Assembly (NCBI GenBank): GCA_964425355.1
Contig: CAYRMO010000040.1
Coordinates: 1 to 23,696, forward strand
DNA from: Litorimonas sp964425355
GTDB taxonomy: Bacteria > Pseudomonadota > Alphaproteobacteria > Caulobacterales > Maricaulaceae
DNA: 23,696 nucleotides
Reading direction: 5' to 3'
Shown here: in pieces, positions 1 to 7,542 of the stretch
How the letters are laid out: each line of letters begins with the position of its first letter
Position numbering within the stretch: position 1 is the stretch's first letter
Program-made: the position numbers and the translations under genes
The notes under the pieces: generated by a model
Seen by the model: the letters and a program-made list of their open reading frames with translations, nothing else
Databases searched by the model: none
What the model was told of the DNA's origin: nothing

Positions 1-1705
1 GATCAACCGCTTTGGCATAATCAGGACGTGACGTGCCTGCCATGATACCCGGATCGGCTTTGAATTGACGACGGACTTCTTCAACAATTGAACCGGCTGC
101 ACGTCCAACAGACTGCATGGCCCAAGCGCCAAAGAGGTAAGGTAACAAACCGCCAATAAAGAGACCGACAATCACATATGGATTGGTCAGGCTGAAATCG
201 ACTTGCACGCCAGATAACGGATTACCCTCTTTTGCTGAGAAATAGAGAATGTCCTGATAATAGGCGGCAAATAGAACCAGCGCACCTAGACCGGCAGAGC
301 CAATCGCATAGCCCTTGGTCACCGCTTTGGTTGTGTTACCAACCGCATCAAGCGTATCTGTTGTATTACGCACTTCAGGATCAAGCTCCGCCATTTCGGC
401 GATACCGCCAGCATTATCTGTTACAGGGCCAAATGCGTCGAGAGCGACGATCATGCCCGCTACACCTAACATAGCTGTCACAGCAATGGCGATACCGTAA
501 AGACCGGCAAGGCTAAAGGTAATGATGATACCCGTGACAATGATCAAAGCCGGGATCGCTGTGGCTTCCATGGAAACGGCAAGTCCTGCAATCACATTTG
601 TACCATGACCCGATTCAGACGCGGCTGCGACGGATTTTACCGGACGAAATTTTGTGCCCGTGTAATATTCTGTGATCATCACAATCAGACCCGTGATCAC
701 CAGACCAACTATGGAGCATAGGAAAAGATCCATGCCGGAAAAACCGGTGTCTTGGATATTTTCAAATCCGAGCATTTGGTGCGTAAGTACGCCAATTGCG
801 CCGACCGACAAGATACCTGTTACGATAAGGCCTTTATAAAGTGCGCCCATCACATTGGTTGAACCTTTGCCAAGTTTAACGAAATATGTCCCGATGATTG
901 AGGTCACGATACAAACCGCGCCAATCGCCATAGGATATAGGGCAAGCTCACCAACGGTACCAAACAGAATTGACCCAAGGACCATTGTGGCCGCGATTGT
1001 CACGACATAGGTCTCGAACAAATCAGCCGCCATACCAGCACAGTCACCAACATTATCGCCGACATTATCCGCAATGGTGGCTGGGTTACGAGGATCATCT
1101 TCGGGAATACCCGCTTCGACTTTACCGACCAAGTCGCCACCAACATCAGCACCTTTGGTAAAGATACCGCCGCCGAGACGGGCAAAGACGGAAATGAGTG
1201 AGGCGCCAAGTGAGAGCGAGACAAGTCCGTCAATCACACCGCGTTCATCGGCCCCCATTGGACCGGTTAACAGGAGATAGTAAACCGCTAGGCCTAAAAG
1301 GGCGAGACCGGCAACCAACATGCCGGTAATCGCACCGGCTTTAAAGGCGATATTAAGGCCTGCGCCCAAAGACTGGCGTGAGGCTTCCGTTGTTCGAACA
1401 TTGGCTTGGACAGATACTAACATGCCGACATAGCCAGCAATACCCGACAGAACCGCACCAATGATAAAGCCCACAGGCGCAATCATATTTCGGAATAAAA
1501 TAAACAGAATGATGGTGACAACAACACCAACAATCGCAATCGTTTTATATTGTTTATTGAGATAGGCTTTCGCACCTTCTTGAATCGCACCCGCGATTTC
1601 ATTCATGCGTTCATTGCCTGTTGAGGCTTTCATCAGCCCCGCACGGGTCACAATCCCGTAAAGCACAGCGATAACCCCCGCTGCAATGATAAGATATAGA
1701 GCCAT
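1..1705 (-). CDS. hppA: Membrane-bound H+-translocating pyrophosphatase (K+-independent type), 3' end missing
   Basis: This integral inner-membrane pump couples hydrolysis of pyrophosphate to proton export. The frame is open from the ATG at 1705 to the window edge, giving 568 residues of a family usually near 700, so the C-terminal helices are cut off. Visible motifs are the substrate loop GADVGGDLVGKVEAG (about residues 182-196), the acidic DNVGDNVGDCAGMAADLFET motif (about 211-230) and GNTTKAVTKGYAIGS (about 456-470). In the last motif the lysine is codon 326-328, residue 460. In this family lysine here, in place of alanine, marks the K+-independent subclass. Hydrophobic helices run throughout. 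The start is supported by AAGGAG at 1714-1719, eight bases upstream. A soluble pyrophosphatase of a different family is encoded at 6228-6755. Confidence in family is very high; proton rather than sodium specificity is inferred from subclass. Confidence 0.97.
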   Translation of the reverse strand, partial: MALYLIIAAGVIAVLYGIVTRAGLMKASTGNERMNEIAGAIQEGAKAYLNKQYKTIAIVGVVVTIILFILFRNMIAPVGFIIGAVLSGIAGYVGMLVSVQANVRTTEASRQSLGAGLNIAFKAGAITGMLVAGLALLGLAVYYLLLTGPMGADERGVIDGLVSLSLGASLISVFARLGGGIFTKGADVGGDLVGKVEAGIPEDDPRNPATIADNVGDNVGDCAGMAADLFETYVVTIAATMVLGSILFGTVGELALYPMAIGAVCIVTSIIGTYFVKLGKGSTNVMGALYKGLIVTGILSVGAIGVLTHQMLGFENIQDTGFSGMDLFLCSIVGLVITGLIVMITEYYTGTKFRPVKSVAAASESGHGTNVIAGLAVSMEATAIPALIIVTGIIITFSLAGLYGIAIAVTAMLGVAGMIVALDAFGPVTDNAGGIAEMAELDPEVRNTTDTLDAVGNTTKAVTKGYAIGSAGLGALVLFAAYYQDILYFSAKEGNPLSGVQVDFSLTNPYVIVGLFIGGLLPYLFGAWAMQSVGRAAGSIVEEVRRQFKADPGIMAGTSRPDYAKAVD

Positions 1706-2021
1706 AACACGCTCTCCTTGAGAATAGGTGCTATGCCACTCTCTTATGGGCAAGCACCGACAATGTCATGAAGTTGGCCGTGCCGGGATCACCATTTGGG
1801 CGACTGCACGCTTCCCCTCGCGAGTTTGAAGTTGGCCGCGCCCGGATTTTCCGGTGTCGCGCTTCCCTTCGCGTAGGACCACAATGTGACAAAGCCGTAA
1901 GGTCGCGTCAAGTCTCAATGATGATCTGAAATTTAAGCCGATTTTAAATGCGCAACCCAGCCAATTCTAGGGACTAAGCGCAGAACCAAATCATTGAGCC
2001 ACTCGCAAATAGCGGAATAAA
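1706..2021. other. Gene-free region upstream of hppA
   Basis: Apart from the tandem repeat at 1770-1873 I see no coding frame or RNA gene here. It must carry the hppA promoter reading leftwards, but no convincing -35/-10 pair could be picked by eye. The stretch from about 1875 to 2020 is ordinary, mildly A+T-rich sequence. Confidence 0.5.
1770..1873. repeat. Imperfect tandem repeat upstream of hppA (two units)
   Basis: Two units start with the same 11 bases, GAAGTTGGCCG, at 1770 and 1828 (58-base pitch). They continue with related sequence (TGCCGGGAT versus CGCCCGGAT) and close with CGCTTCCC-TCGCG-type ends at 1822 and 1873. The first unit is about 53 bases and the second about 46. They lie in the leader or promoter region of the minus-strand hppA gene. 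The second unit contains the small dyad CCGGA-TTT-TCCGG at 1842-1854. No open frame or known element is recognised. Confidence 0.6.
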
Positions 2022-2057
2022 AAACCCGGTAGGCGCAATGTGCACCTGACCGGGTTT
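2022..2057 (-). terminator. Rho-independent terminator of the TonB receptor gene
   Basis: Inverted repeat AAACCCGGT (2022-2030) and ACCGGGTTT (2049-2057). The space between can fold further (AGGCGCA with TGCACCT, one mismatch, loop ATG). Read on the minus strand, the stem is followed directly by a T-rich run, 22 bases after the receptor stop codon. It therefore terminates the leftward receptor transcript before hppA. Confidence 0.85.
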
Positions 2058-2079
2058 AAATTGATCTTATGAGATTCAT

Positions 2080-4716
2080 CTAAAATTCGATATCAGCACC
2101 GATATAGAATAAGCGGCCACGAGGGTCATGAACTTTAGAGTCAAATCCACCATTTGTGAAAACTTGAGGTGGATCTTCATCCGTTGCATTGATGACGCCC
2201 AAGGTTAGTGTCGTCCCTTCACCCAGATTGTCGATAAACTCACCAACGCGAAGCTTATATTGCGCATCAAAAGTTGTGTGAGCGTCAATTTCTTCGCCCG
2301 GATTTTGATCGTCATCATAGCCTGAAATGTGACGGGCAAAGCCGTTCAAACTATGAGGTCCGTGTTGCCAACCAATACCGGCATTGAAACGAAGTTCCGG
2401 AACCGATGTCCCAAAGTTTGTGAAGTTTCTATTGCCAGCGCCGTCGATGTCTCCCGCTTGCGGATCATCCAGATCATATTCGGTCACAAATGTGCCGCCA
2501 ACAAATGGAACAAAAGTTCCCGCACCAGTATCAAGCGTATATCTGACATCAAAGTCGATCCCGCTGGTTTGAACCGAAGACGCATTGACAAAATTCTTAT
2601 TGATCTGAACAATTGTTCCTGGATTAGCTGCAGTCCCGTCGCCACCAACACGAATGACGTCTGGACCGAGTGGATCGGCATTCAATACAGCCGTTGTATT
2701 TTCGGCAATAATGACATCTGAAAAATCAAAGCTAAAGTAATCGACACTGACTTCGAGGCCAAAATCAGGGGCAAATGTTGCACCTATATTGAAGGCTGTT
2801 GATTCTTCCGGTGTGAGGTCTTCGCTACCGACGGTCCGAGCCGCCACAAAAGCTGCCGCCCCGCCATTGGCAGGATCAGCAACTTGTTCGAGAACTGTGG
2901 ATTGTCCAAATTGTTGGAAAACGGACGGGCTGCGGAATGAGGTTGAGACTGAACCTCGCAGTGAAATTGCGTCTGTCGGCCTGAATAGAACAGCGGCTTT
3001 TGGATCAAATGTGCTGCCAATGGAGCCGCCATAGTCTTCAAAACGTCCAGCAAGTTGGAATTCTAACTGGTCATTTACGGAATATATTGCTTCTGCAAAT
3101 ACCGCATAGACGTCTTGGTCGCCTTCAAAATCTTGGTCTCCAATTAGAAAGCCAAAGCCATCAGCATTCGAAATTGGATCAAGAACGGTGTCATAATCTT
3201 CGCCGCGGAATTGACCGCCAACCGCGACAGCCAATCCATTATCAAAGACTTTGGACACAACGGCTTCGACCACAGTCAGCGCAGATGTCGAATCTCGAAC
3301 TTGTGTATCGATTACGAAATCGAGGATTTCAGGGCTATTTGGCGCTGTTGTGAAGGAGGAAGAGAACGGGTTAAAGAACCCAGAAGGACCACCAGTTGCC
3401 GCACAAGTGCCAGACAGGGCGCATTGAAAATTGTCGACAACCGTATCTTCAGTTGAGATTATATGCCTGTTCGCCGCACGTGTTAAAGAAACCCGCCAAT
3501 CATAGCCATTATCAAGCGATCCCTCTAATTCCGTTGAAAAACGATAGGTATCAGACTCGGTTACATTGGGTGAGACGTCTCCGCCATTACCAATGGCGCG
3601 ACCAAAAAATACGGCTCCACCTGGTGTTAATGCGGCTAGGGTCGGATCAAAATTTGGATGTGATGCCGGGATAAAGGCCGAACCTGTTTGCAAGAATGGA
3701 AAGGTGGGCGAATTTCCGCGTATGGCTACATTATCTGCATAGGTGAGCTCCGCCGTCCAACTGATATTATCGGAGAAATCAATATTGGCCTGCAAGAGAC
3801 CCGTCAGGCGTTCCTCTTCTGCAACCAAATTAAAGAAATCACCGAAATCAAATCCACAAAACCCAACATCAAGCGGAATCCCTAGAGCTGTACCTGGGGC
3901 TAGGACATTTGGAAATCCGCCTGCAGCTGCGCACCCCGGATCAATCAAGGGATTACCTGCTAATGGTCCTGAGACCGGGAAAAAGGCGCCTGGATTCCCT
4001 AATGATGAGGTGTCATCTTGAGGTCGCGACAAGCGTCTTTCTTCGGTTGTTAGAGGTGAGCGATCTGTGTAGCTGATGGCGCCTAAAAAATTGGCATTGT
4101 CAAAGTTTTTTCCGAATAACCCCTGAAGTAAAAGCTCATCGGATGGAAAGCCGTCTACGGTCTGATAATTTGCGCTAAGTTTTACGCCGTCATAATTTTG
4201 AAAGGTCGAGAAATTGACAACACCCGCAACAGCATCTGATCCATAGGTCGCAGAGGCACCGTCTTTAAGGATTTCGACATTATCAATGGCAATTAGCGGG
4301 ACGAGTGAGGCTGTATCAACAAAATTAAAGCCTCCATTTGTTGTGGCGGCCGAGAGAACCTGCCGACGGCCATTTAGAAGAATCAAGGTTGATTGAACGC
4401 CCAGACCTCGAAGATTGATATTTGACGTTCCTGTTGTCCCATTTTGCGTAAAGGCATCCGGATTGTTTTCCGCGCCCGTATTAATGGTTAGCGTTTGCGT
4501 TAAATCAGCAATGCTCTTTGCGCCTGTTGAAGCGATTTCTTGATCCCCAATGTTGGCGACAGGAGATGCAAAATCTTCTTGAGCTTTGCGTTTGATTTGT
4601 GAGCCAACAGCAATGACTGTGTCTTCAGACGTTTGGGCTACCGCGTTTGGCGCGAGCCCCGTTGCAATCATGGCTAGGGCTGACGCAGCCATTAAAGAGC
4701 GATTCATGAATGTCAT
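2080..4716 (-). CDS. TonB-dependent outer-membrane receptor
   Basis: This outer-membrane gated porin takes up a scarce ligand using energy from TonB-ExbB-ExbD. From the ATG at 4716 it has 878 residues. A signal peptide is cut after AVA (about residue 27), and a TonB-box-like segment EDTVIAVG lies at about 31-38. The plug domain follows, with ASTGAKSIADL, SNINLRGLGVQ (about 98-108) and LILLNGRRQV, and then a long 22-strand-type barrel ending in the classic YIGADIEF with terminal phenylalanine. The frame stays open to 4848, but the extra 44 codons read as promoter-region sequence and would bury the signal peptide. GGGAAG lies just upstream of 4716; a second in-frame ATG at 4707 is the alternative. 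The gene diverges from a PQQ-type sugar dehydrogenase, so the ligand may be a sugar product or PQQ itself. That is inference only; the ligand cannot be read from sequence. Confidence 0.95.
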   Translation of the reverse strand: MTFMNRSLMAASALAMIATGLAPNAVAQTSEDTVIAVGSQIKRKAQEDFASPVANIGDQEIASTGAKSIADLTQTLTINTGAENNPDAFTQNGTTGTSNINLRGLGVQSTLILLNGRRQVLSAATTNGGFNFVDTASLVPLIAIDNVEILKDGASATYGSDAVAGVVNFSTFQNYDGVKLSANYQTVDGFPSDELLLQGLFGKNFDNANFLGAISYTDRSPLTTEERRLSRPQDDTSSLGNPGAFFPVSGPLAGNPLIDPGCAAAGGFPNVLAPGTALGIPLDVGFCGFDFGDFFNLVAEEERLTGLLQANIDFSDNISWTAELTYADNVAIRGNSPTFPFLQTGSAFIPASHPNFDPTLAALTPGGAVFFGRAIGNGGDVSPNVTESDTYRFSTELEGSLDNGYDWRVSLTRAANRHIISTEDTVVDNFQCALSGTCAATGGPSGFFNPFSSSFTTAPNSPEILDFVIDTQVRDSTSALTVVEAVVSKVFDNGLAVAVGGQFRGEDYDTVLDPISNADGFGFLIGDQDFEGDQDVYAVFAEAIYSVNDQLEFQLAGRFEDYGGSIGSTFDPKAAVLFRPTDAISLRGSVSTSFRSPSVFQQFGQSTVLEQVADPANGGAAAFVAARTVGSEDLTPEESTAFNIGATFAPDFGLEVSVDYFSFDFSDVIIAENTTAVLNADPLGPDVIRVGGDGTAANPGTIVQINKNFVNASSVQTSGIDFDVRYTLDTGAGTFVPFVGGTFVTEYDLDDPQAGDIDGAGNRNFTNFGTSVPELRFNAGIGWQHGPHSLNGFARHISGYDDDQNPGEEIDAHTTFDAQYKLRVGEFIDNLGEGTTLTLGVINATDEDPPQVFTNGGFDSKVHDPRGRLFYIGADIEF

Positions 4717-4729
4717 ATTACTTCCCGAG

Positions 4730-4753
4730 TGGTTTATATTATTGATTAAACCA
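4730..4753. promoter_or_regulatory. Inverted repeat in the leader of the TonB receptor gene
   Basis: TGGTTTA (4730-4736) and TAAACCA (4747-4753) form a perfect 7-bp dyad around a 10-base A+T-rich centre, 13 bases upstream of the receptor ATG. It could be a repressor operator or an mRNA hairpin near the ribosome binding site. The regulator is unknown. Confidence 0.45.
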
Positions 4754-4807
4754 TATCGGGTAGGAAATAGAACGCCACTGCAAAGAGACCGCATATCCGG
4801 TTTTTTT

Positions 4808-4829
4808 TGTGAGTGTGACATTTCTGTGA
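4808..4829. promoter_or_regulatory. Cluster of three TGTGA repeats between divergent genes
   Basis: TGTGA occurs at 4808-4812, 4814-4818 and 4825-4829, just after an 8-base T run. The second and third copies are 11 bases apart, about one helical turn. No partner TCACA half-site follows on this strand, so it is not a standard CRP/FNR dyad. Reported as a possible regulator-binding cluster only. Confidence 0.25.
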
Positions 4830-4896
4830 CGCGACATTTTTGCTTCAAGCGATCACATCTTTTTAAATGGGTGTTTATTTCGTTGCAGAGCGTGAT

Positions 4897-4923
4897 TTCG
4901 AACCTATAAAGACGTTCGAACGT
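4897..4923. promoter_or_regulatory. Putative promoter/operator of the sugar dehydrogenase gene
   Basis: A perfect 12-bp palindrome ACGTTCGAACGT (4912-4923) carries core TTCGAA at 4915-4920. A second TTCGAA lies at 4897-4902, 18 bases earlier. A -10-like TATAAA sits at 4905-4910 between them, so the palindrome would cover the transcription start. The -35 candidate TTGCAG at 4883-4888 is weak. The geometry fits a repressor site for the rightward gene at 4955; the regulator is not known. Confidence 0.45.
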
Positions 4924-4954
4924 ATTTACTTAAAATGACGGTTTGGAGATTTCT

Positions 4955-6100
4955 ATGCGCGTAATTCTAATGACGGCGCTAGCTTTATCACTGGCGAGTG
5001 TGGCGCAGGCTGAAACGATTAAAGGGTCGGCGGGGTCAGAAATCGAATTAACAACCTTGGAAAATTTCGATAGCCCTTGGGCGATGACACAATTGCCGGA
5101 TGGCCGTTTCCTCATTACCGAAAAAGGGGGAGCCCTTTGGCTGGTCGGTCGTGATGGTAAAAAACTGGGACAAATTGGAAATATCCCAAAGGTGACAGCG
5201 CGAGGTCAGGGTGGTTTGGGTGATATTATTCTACATCCAGATTTTGCATCAAATAAGACCGTATATTTATCATATGTCGAGCGTGGTAAAGACGAGGATA
5301 GCTTGTCAGGGGCTGTGGTTGAACGCGCCGTCTTGACGGTGTCGGCACGCGGAGGTTCCCTAAAGGACCGCGAGGTTATCTGGCGGCAATATCCAAAAGT
5401 GACGGGGAATGGCCATTATAGCCATCGTCTCGCGATATCGCCGGAAAATGCACAACATGGCGCGGGTTATCTCTATATTACGTCAGGTGAGCGCCAGAAA
5501 TTCACGCCGTCGCAAAATATGGATATGAACCTGGGTAAGATCGTAAGGCTCAATCTCGATGGTACTGTGCCAGAGGATAACCCTTTTTCGACCCAAAGTG
5601 GTGTGACGCGCGAAATTTGGTCCCTGGGGCATCGTAATCCACTTGGAATCGATTTTGACTCTAAGGGTCGTTTATGGGCCCATGAAATGGGACCGGCCCA
5701 TGGGGATGAGCTCAATCATATCGTCAGGTCCTCAAATTATGGTTATCCTGTTGTCTCAAATGGCAATCACTATTCCGGCGTTGATATTCCTGATCACGAC
5801 ACAAACCCCGTTTATAACAGCCCAGAAGCCTTTTGGGACCCGGCTATCAGCCCGGCAGGCTTCATCATTTATGACGGCGACCTATTTGAGAAATGGGCAG
5901 GGGACGGCTTTATCGGTGGGCTGAGTTCGCAGGCTTTGGTCCGCATTGAATTTGGCGAAGGCCGTCGCGGCCCAACCGCGAAGGAGGCGGAGCGTTTTGA
6001 ATGGGGCAAAAGGATTCGCGAAGTCGAAGTGGGATTAGATGGAGCCATCTATCTATTGGAAGATAATGATGGGCGCTTGCTTAAGGTTACGCCCAAATAG
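4955..6100 (+). CDS. PQQ-dependent aldose sugar dehydrogenase (soluble GDH/YliI family)
   Basis: This is a periplasmic six-bladed beta-propeller enzyme. Relatives oxidise aldose sugars with bound pyrroloquinoline quinone and pass electrons to the respiratory chain. The 381-residue protein starts with a signal peptide ending AQA (about residue 19). Family motifs are FDSPWAMTQLPDGRFLITEK (38-57), GQGGLGDIILHPDF (84-97), GNGHYSHRLA with the likely catalytic His154, LGKIVRLNLDGTVPEDNP (193-210), GHRNPLGIDFD (225-235), HEMGPAHGDELN (243-254) and NYGYPVVSNGNHYSG (261-275). The catalytic segment reads HYSHR rather than the more usual HxGGR, so enzyme class is very likely but activity and substrate are unproven. 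The ATG at 4955 follows GGAG at 4945-4948. A TTG at 4943 in frame is less likely because it would precede the signal peptide and overlap that GGAG. The gene is monocistronic and convergent with ppa. Confidence 0.9.
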   Translation: MRVILMTALALSLASVAQAETIKGSAGSEIELTTLENFDSPWAMTQLPDGRFLITEKGGALWLVGRDGKKLGQIGNIPKVTARGQGGLGDIILHPDFASNKTVYLSYVERGKDEDSLSGAVVERAVLTVSARGGSLKDREVIWRQYPKVTGNGHYSHRLAISPENAQHGAGYLYITSGERQKFTPSQNMDMNLGKIVRLNLDGTVPEDNPFSTQSGVTREIWSLGHRNPLGIDFDSKGRLWAHEMGPAHGDELNHIVRSSNYGYPVVSNGNHYSGVDIPDHDTNPVYNSPEAFWDPAISPAGFIIYDGDLFEKWAGDGFIGGLSSQALVRIEFGEGRRGPTAKEAERFEWGKRIREVEVGLDGAIYLLEDNDGRLLKVTPK

Positions 6101-6142
6101 ATAATTAGAAAGCGGGTTAGCGCAATTTGCGACATTACTGAC

Positions 6143-6175
6143 TTAGAAATTGGGCCTTATTTACCCATTTTCTAA
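6143..6175. terminator. Hairpin between convergent genes, possible bidirectional terminator
   Basis: TTAGAAATTGGG (6143-6154) pairs with CCCATTTTCTAA (6164-6175) with one T-T mismatch and a 9-base loop. It sits between the sugar dehydrogenase stop at 6100 and the ppa stop at 6228. Neither side has a clean T run, so its strength as an intrinsic terminator is doubtful. Confidence 0.45.
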
Positions 6176-6227
6176 AGACATATCTGAGTTAAACATGTCG
6201 CAAAATGCACTGAACGCCCGCTTTTTG

Positions 6228-6755
6228 TCAGCCTTTATAGGCTTTGATACCGGCCATAATAAGTTCGCCTGCTTTTTCGGCGCTATCCCATCCCAGGACC
6301 TTGACCCATTTGTCTTTTTCCAGGTCTTTATAATGACCAAAGAAATGCGGGATCCGGTCCTGCAAGACTTCTGGTAGATCTTTATAGGTTTTGATTTTGT
6401 CATAATAAGGCGTCAGTTTTGAATGGGGGACAGCAACGATTTTTTCATCCATGCCGGCTTCATCTTCCATAAGTAAAACGCCAACGGGTCTACACCGAAT
6501 AACACTGCCTGGGACCAGGGCGCGTTGACCAACAACCATGATATCTGTCGGATCACCATCTTCTGAGAGCGTATGCGGCAGGAAGCCGTAATTACAAGGA
6601 TATCGCATAGAGGTATAAAGGAAACGGTCAACAAACATGGCCCCGGAGGCTTTATCCAATTCGTATTTTATGGGCTCTCCGCCAAGGGGAACTTCGATGA
6701 TCGCATTCACATCAAATGGCGGATTTTCGCCTGTCGGAATTTTAAGCATATCCAT
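6228..6755 (-). CDS. ppa: Soluble inorganic pyrophosphatase, family I
   Basis: This cytoplasmic Mg2+ enzyme hydrolyses pyrophosphate to two phosphates, pulling biosynthetic reactions forward. It has 175 residues, the usual bacterial family I length. The signature EDGDPTDIMV lies at 65-74. All the catalytic residues known from the E. coli enzyme are present one position later: Glu21, Lys30, Glu32, Arg44, Tyr56, Asp66, Asp68, Asp71, Asp98, Asp103, Lys105, Tyr142 and Lys143. The start at 6755 follows AAGGA nine bases upstream; a second ATG lies two codons in. It is 61 bases downstream of the exporter gene on the same strand and may be cotranscribed with it. The cell also encodes an unrelated membrane pyrophosphatase at 1-1705. 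Confidence 0.98.
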   Translation of the reverse strand: MDMLKIPTGENPPFDVNAIIEVPLGGEPIKYELDKASGAMFVDRFLYTSMRYPCNYGFLPHTLSEDGDPTDIMVVGQRALVPGSVIRCRPVGVLLMEDEAGMDEKIVAVPHSKLTPYYDKIKTYKDLPEVLQDRIPHFFGHYKDLEKDKWVKVLGWDSAEKAGELIMAGIKAYKG

Positions 6756-6816
6756 TGAGATATATCCTTTTATACATGTCGCGCCTCATAGCGCTCGAGC
6801 CCTGTTTTGCAAGAAA

Positions 6817-7467
6817 TTATGCTGTAAAAAGAATAGCAAATAGGCCTGAACACAACATTACAACACCGATGATGACATTAAAGATACGGGCTGTGCGCGG
6901 CGTGTTTAAAAAGCGCCGAATTTTCTGCGCGGCATAGGCATAGACAGACAGGCCAAACATTTCGAGAATAGTGATTGTAAAGAGCATGATTAGGAATTGC
7001 GGCGCTAAGGCCTTATCGGCAATAAAATAGAGCGGGAGTAACATGCCAAAATAGACAAGCGGCATGGGCGAGGTGATCTGCAGTAAAACGCCTTTAAGAT
7101 AGAGCCGCCACAAATTACCACGCTCAGATGAAGCCTGATTGTCATCTGATGAACCATCATCATTGGGCTTATCTATTTTGGGAGGCGGCCCGAACATGAC
7201 GGATATGGCCATATAGGCGAGGACTGCCATGCCCAGAAACTTTAAGAATAATGTTGCACGCGGATAAAGCTCAAACAGAACAGCCGTTCCACTTGCGGCA
7301 AGTATCAGCCAGATTACATTGGCCGACGCGACACCCATGGCGGGTAGGAGAGCTGGTTTGAAGCCATAACGAAAAGAGGTCGCTAAGACGAGCATAACGG
7401 CAGGTCCCGGGGTTAACCCGCCTGTGAAGAATAAAAGCACAAGACTGAGCCAGAGCTCAAATTCCAT
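6817..7467 (-). CDS. LysE/RhtB family amino-acid exporter-like membrane protein
   Basis: This is an inner-membrane transporter of 216 residues, typical for the family, whose members export amino acids or related small molecules. The diagnostic N-terminal motif GGLTPGPAVMLVLA (about 16-29) is followed by FRYGFKPALLPAMGVASAN (about 32-50), matching the family pattern of a proline/glycine-rich first helix and a basic loop. Five to six hydrophobic segments follow, split by a polar loop rich in Asp, Ser and Asn at about 97-115, which is longer than I would expect. The start at 7467 has AAGG nine bases upstream. It diverges from the ExoD gene and precedes ppa. The substrate is not predictable. Confidence 0.88.
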   Translation of the reverse strand: MEFELWLSLVLLFFTGGLTPGPAVMLVLATSFRYGFKPALLPAMGVASANVIWLILAASGTAVLFELYPRATLFLKFLGMAVLAYMAISVMFGPPPKIDKPNDDGSSDDNQASSERGNLWRLYLKGVLLQITSPMPLVYFGMLLPLYFIADKALAPQFLIMLFTITILEMFGLSVYAYAAQKIRRFLNTPRTARIFNVIIGVVMLCSGLFAILFTA

Positions 7468-7496
7468 AGAAATAGACCTTGTATTGGCGGATTGAA

Positions 7497-7524
7497 TTTA
7501 CGACATGCGCCCTAACGCTATAAT
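7497..7524 (+). promoter_or_regulatory. Putative sigma-70-type promoter of the exoD-like gene
   Basis: A perfect -10 box TATAAT lies at 7519-7524. A 4/6 match to the -35 box, TTTACG, lies at 7497-7502, with a 16-base spacer. Transcription would begin near 7531, only about a dozen bases before the ATG at 7543 and right at the alternative in-frame TTG at 7531. Confidence 0.5.
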
Positions 7525-7542
7525 TCGTATTTGTCACGTCAA

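Noticed and set aside
2329..2721. Antisense open frame of 130 codons within the TonB receptor gene
   Set aside because: It is opposite a clear receptor coding sequence, shows no domain, and has no ribosome site; it is a shadow frame.
4717..4848. 44-codon N-terminal extension of the TonB receptor
   Set aside because: It would place the signal peptide internally and covers the promoter region.
6130..6230. Short plus-strand frame beginning near 6150 as a gene
   Set aside because: Most of it lies antisense to ppa and it has no recognisable domain or ribosome site.
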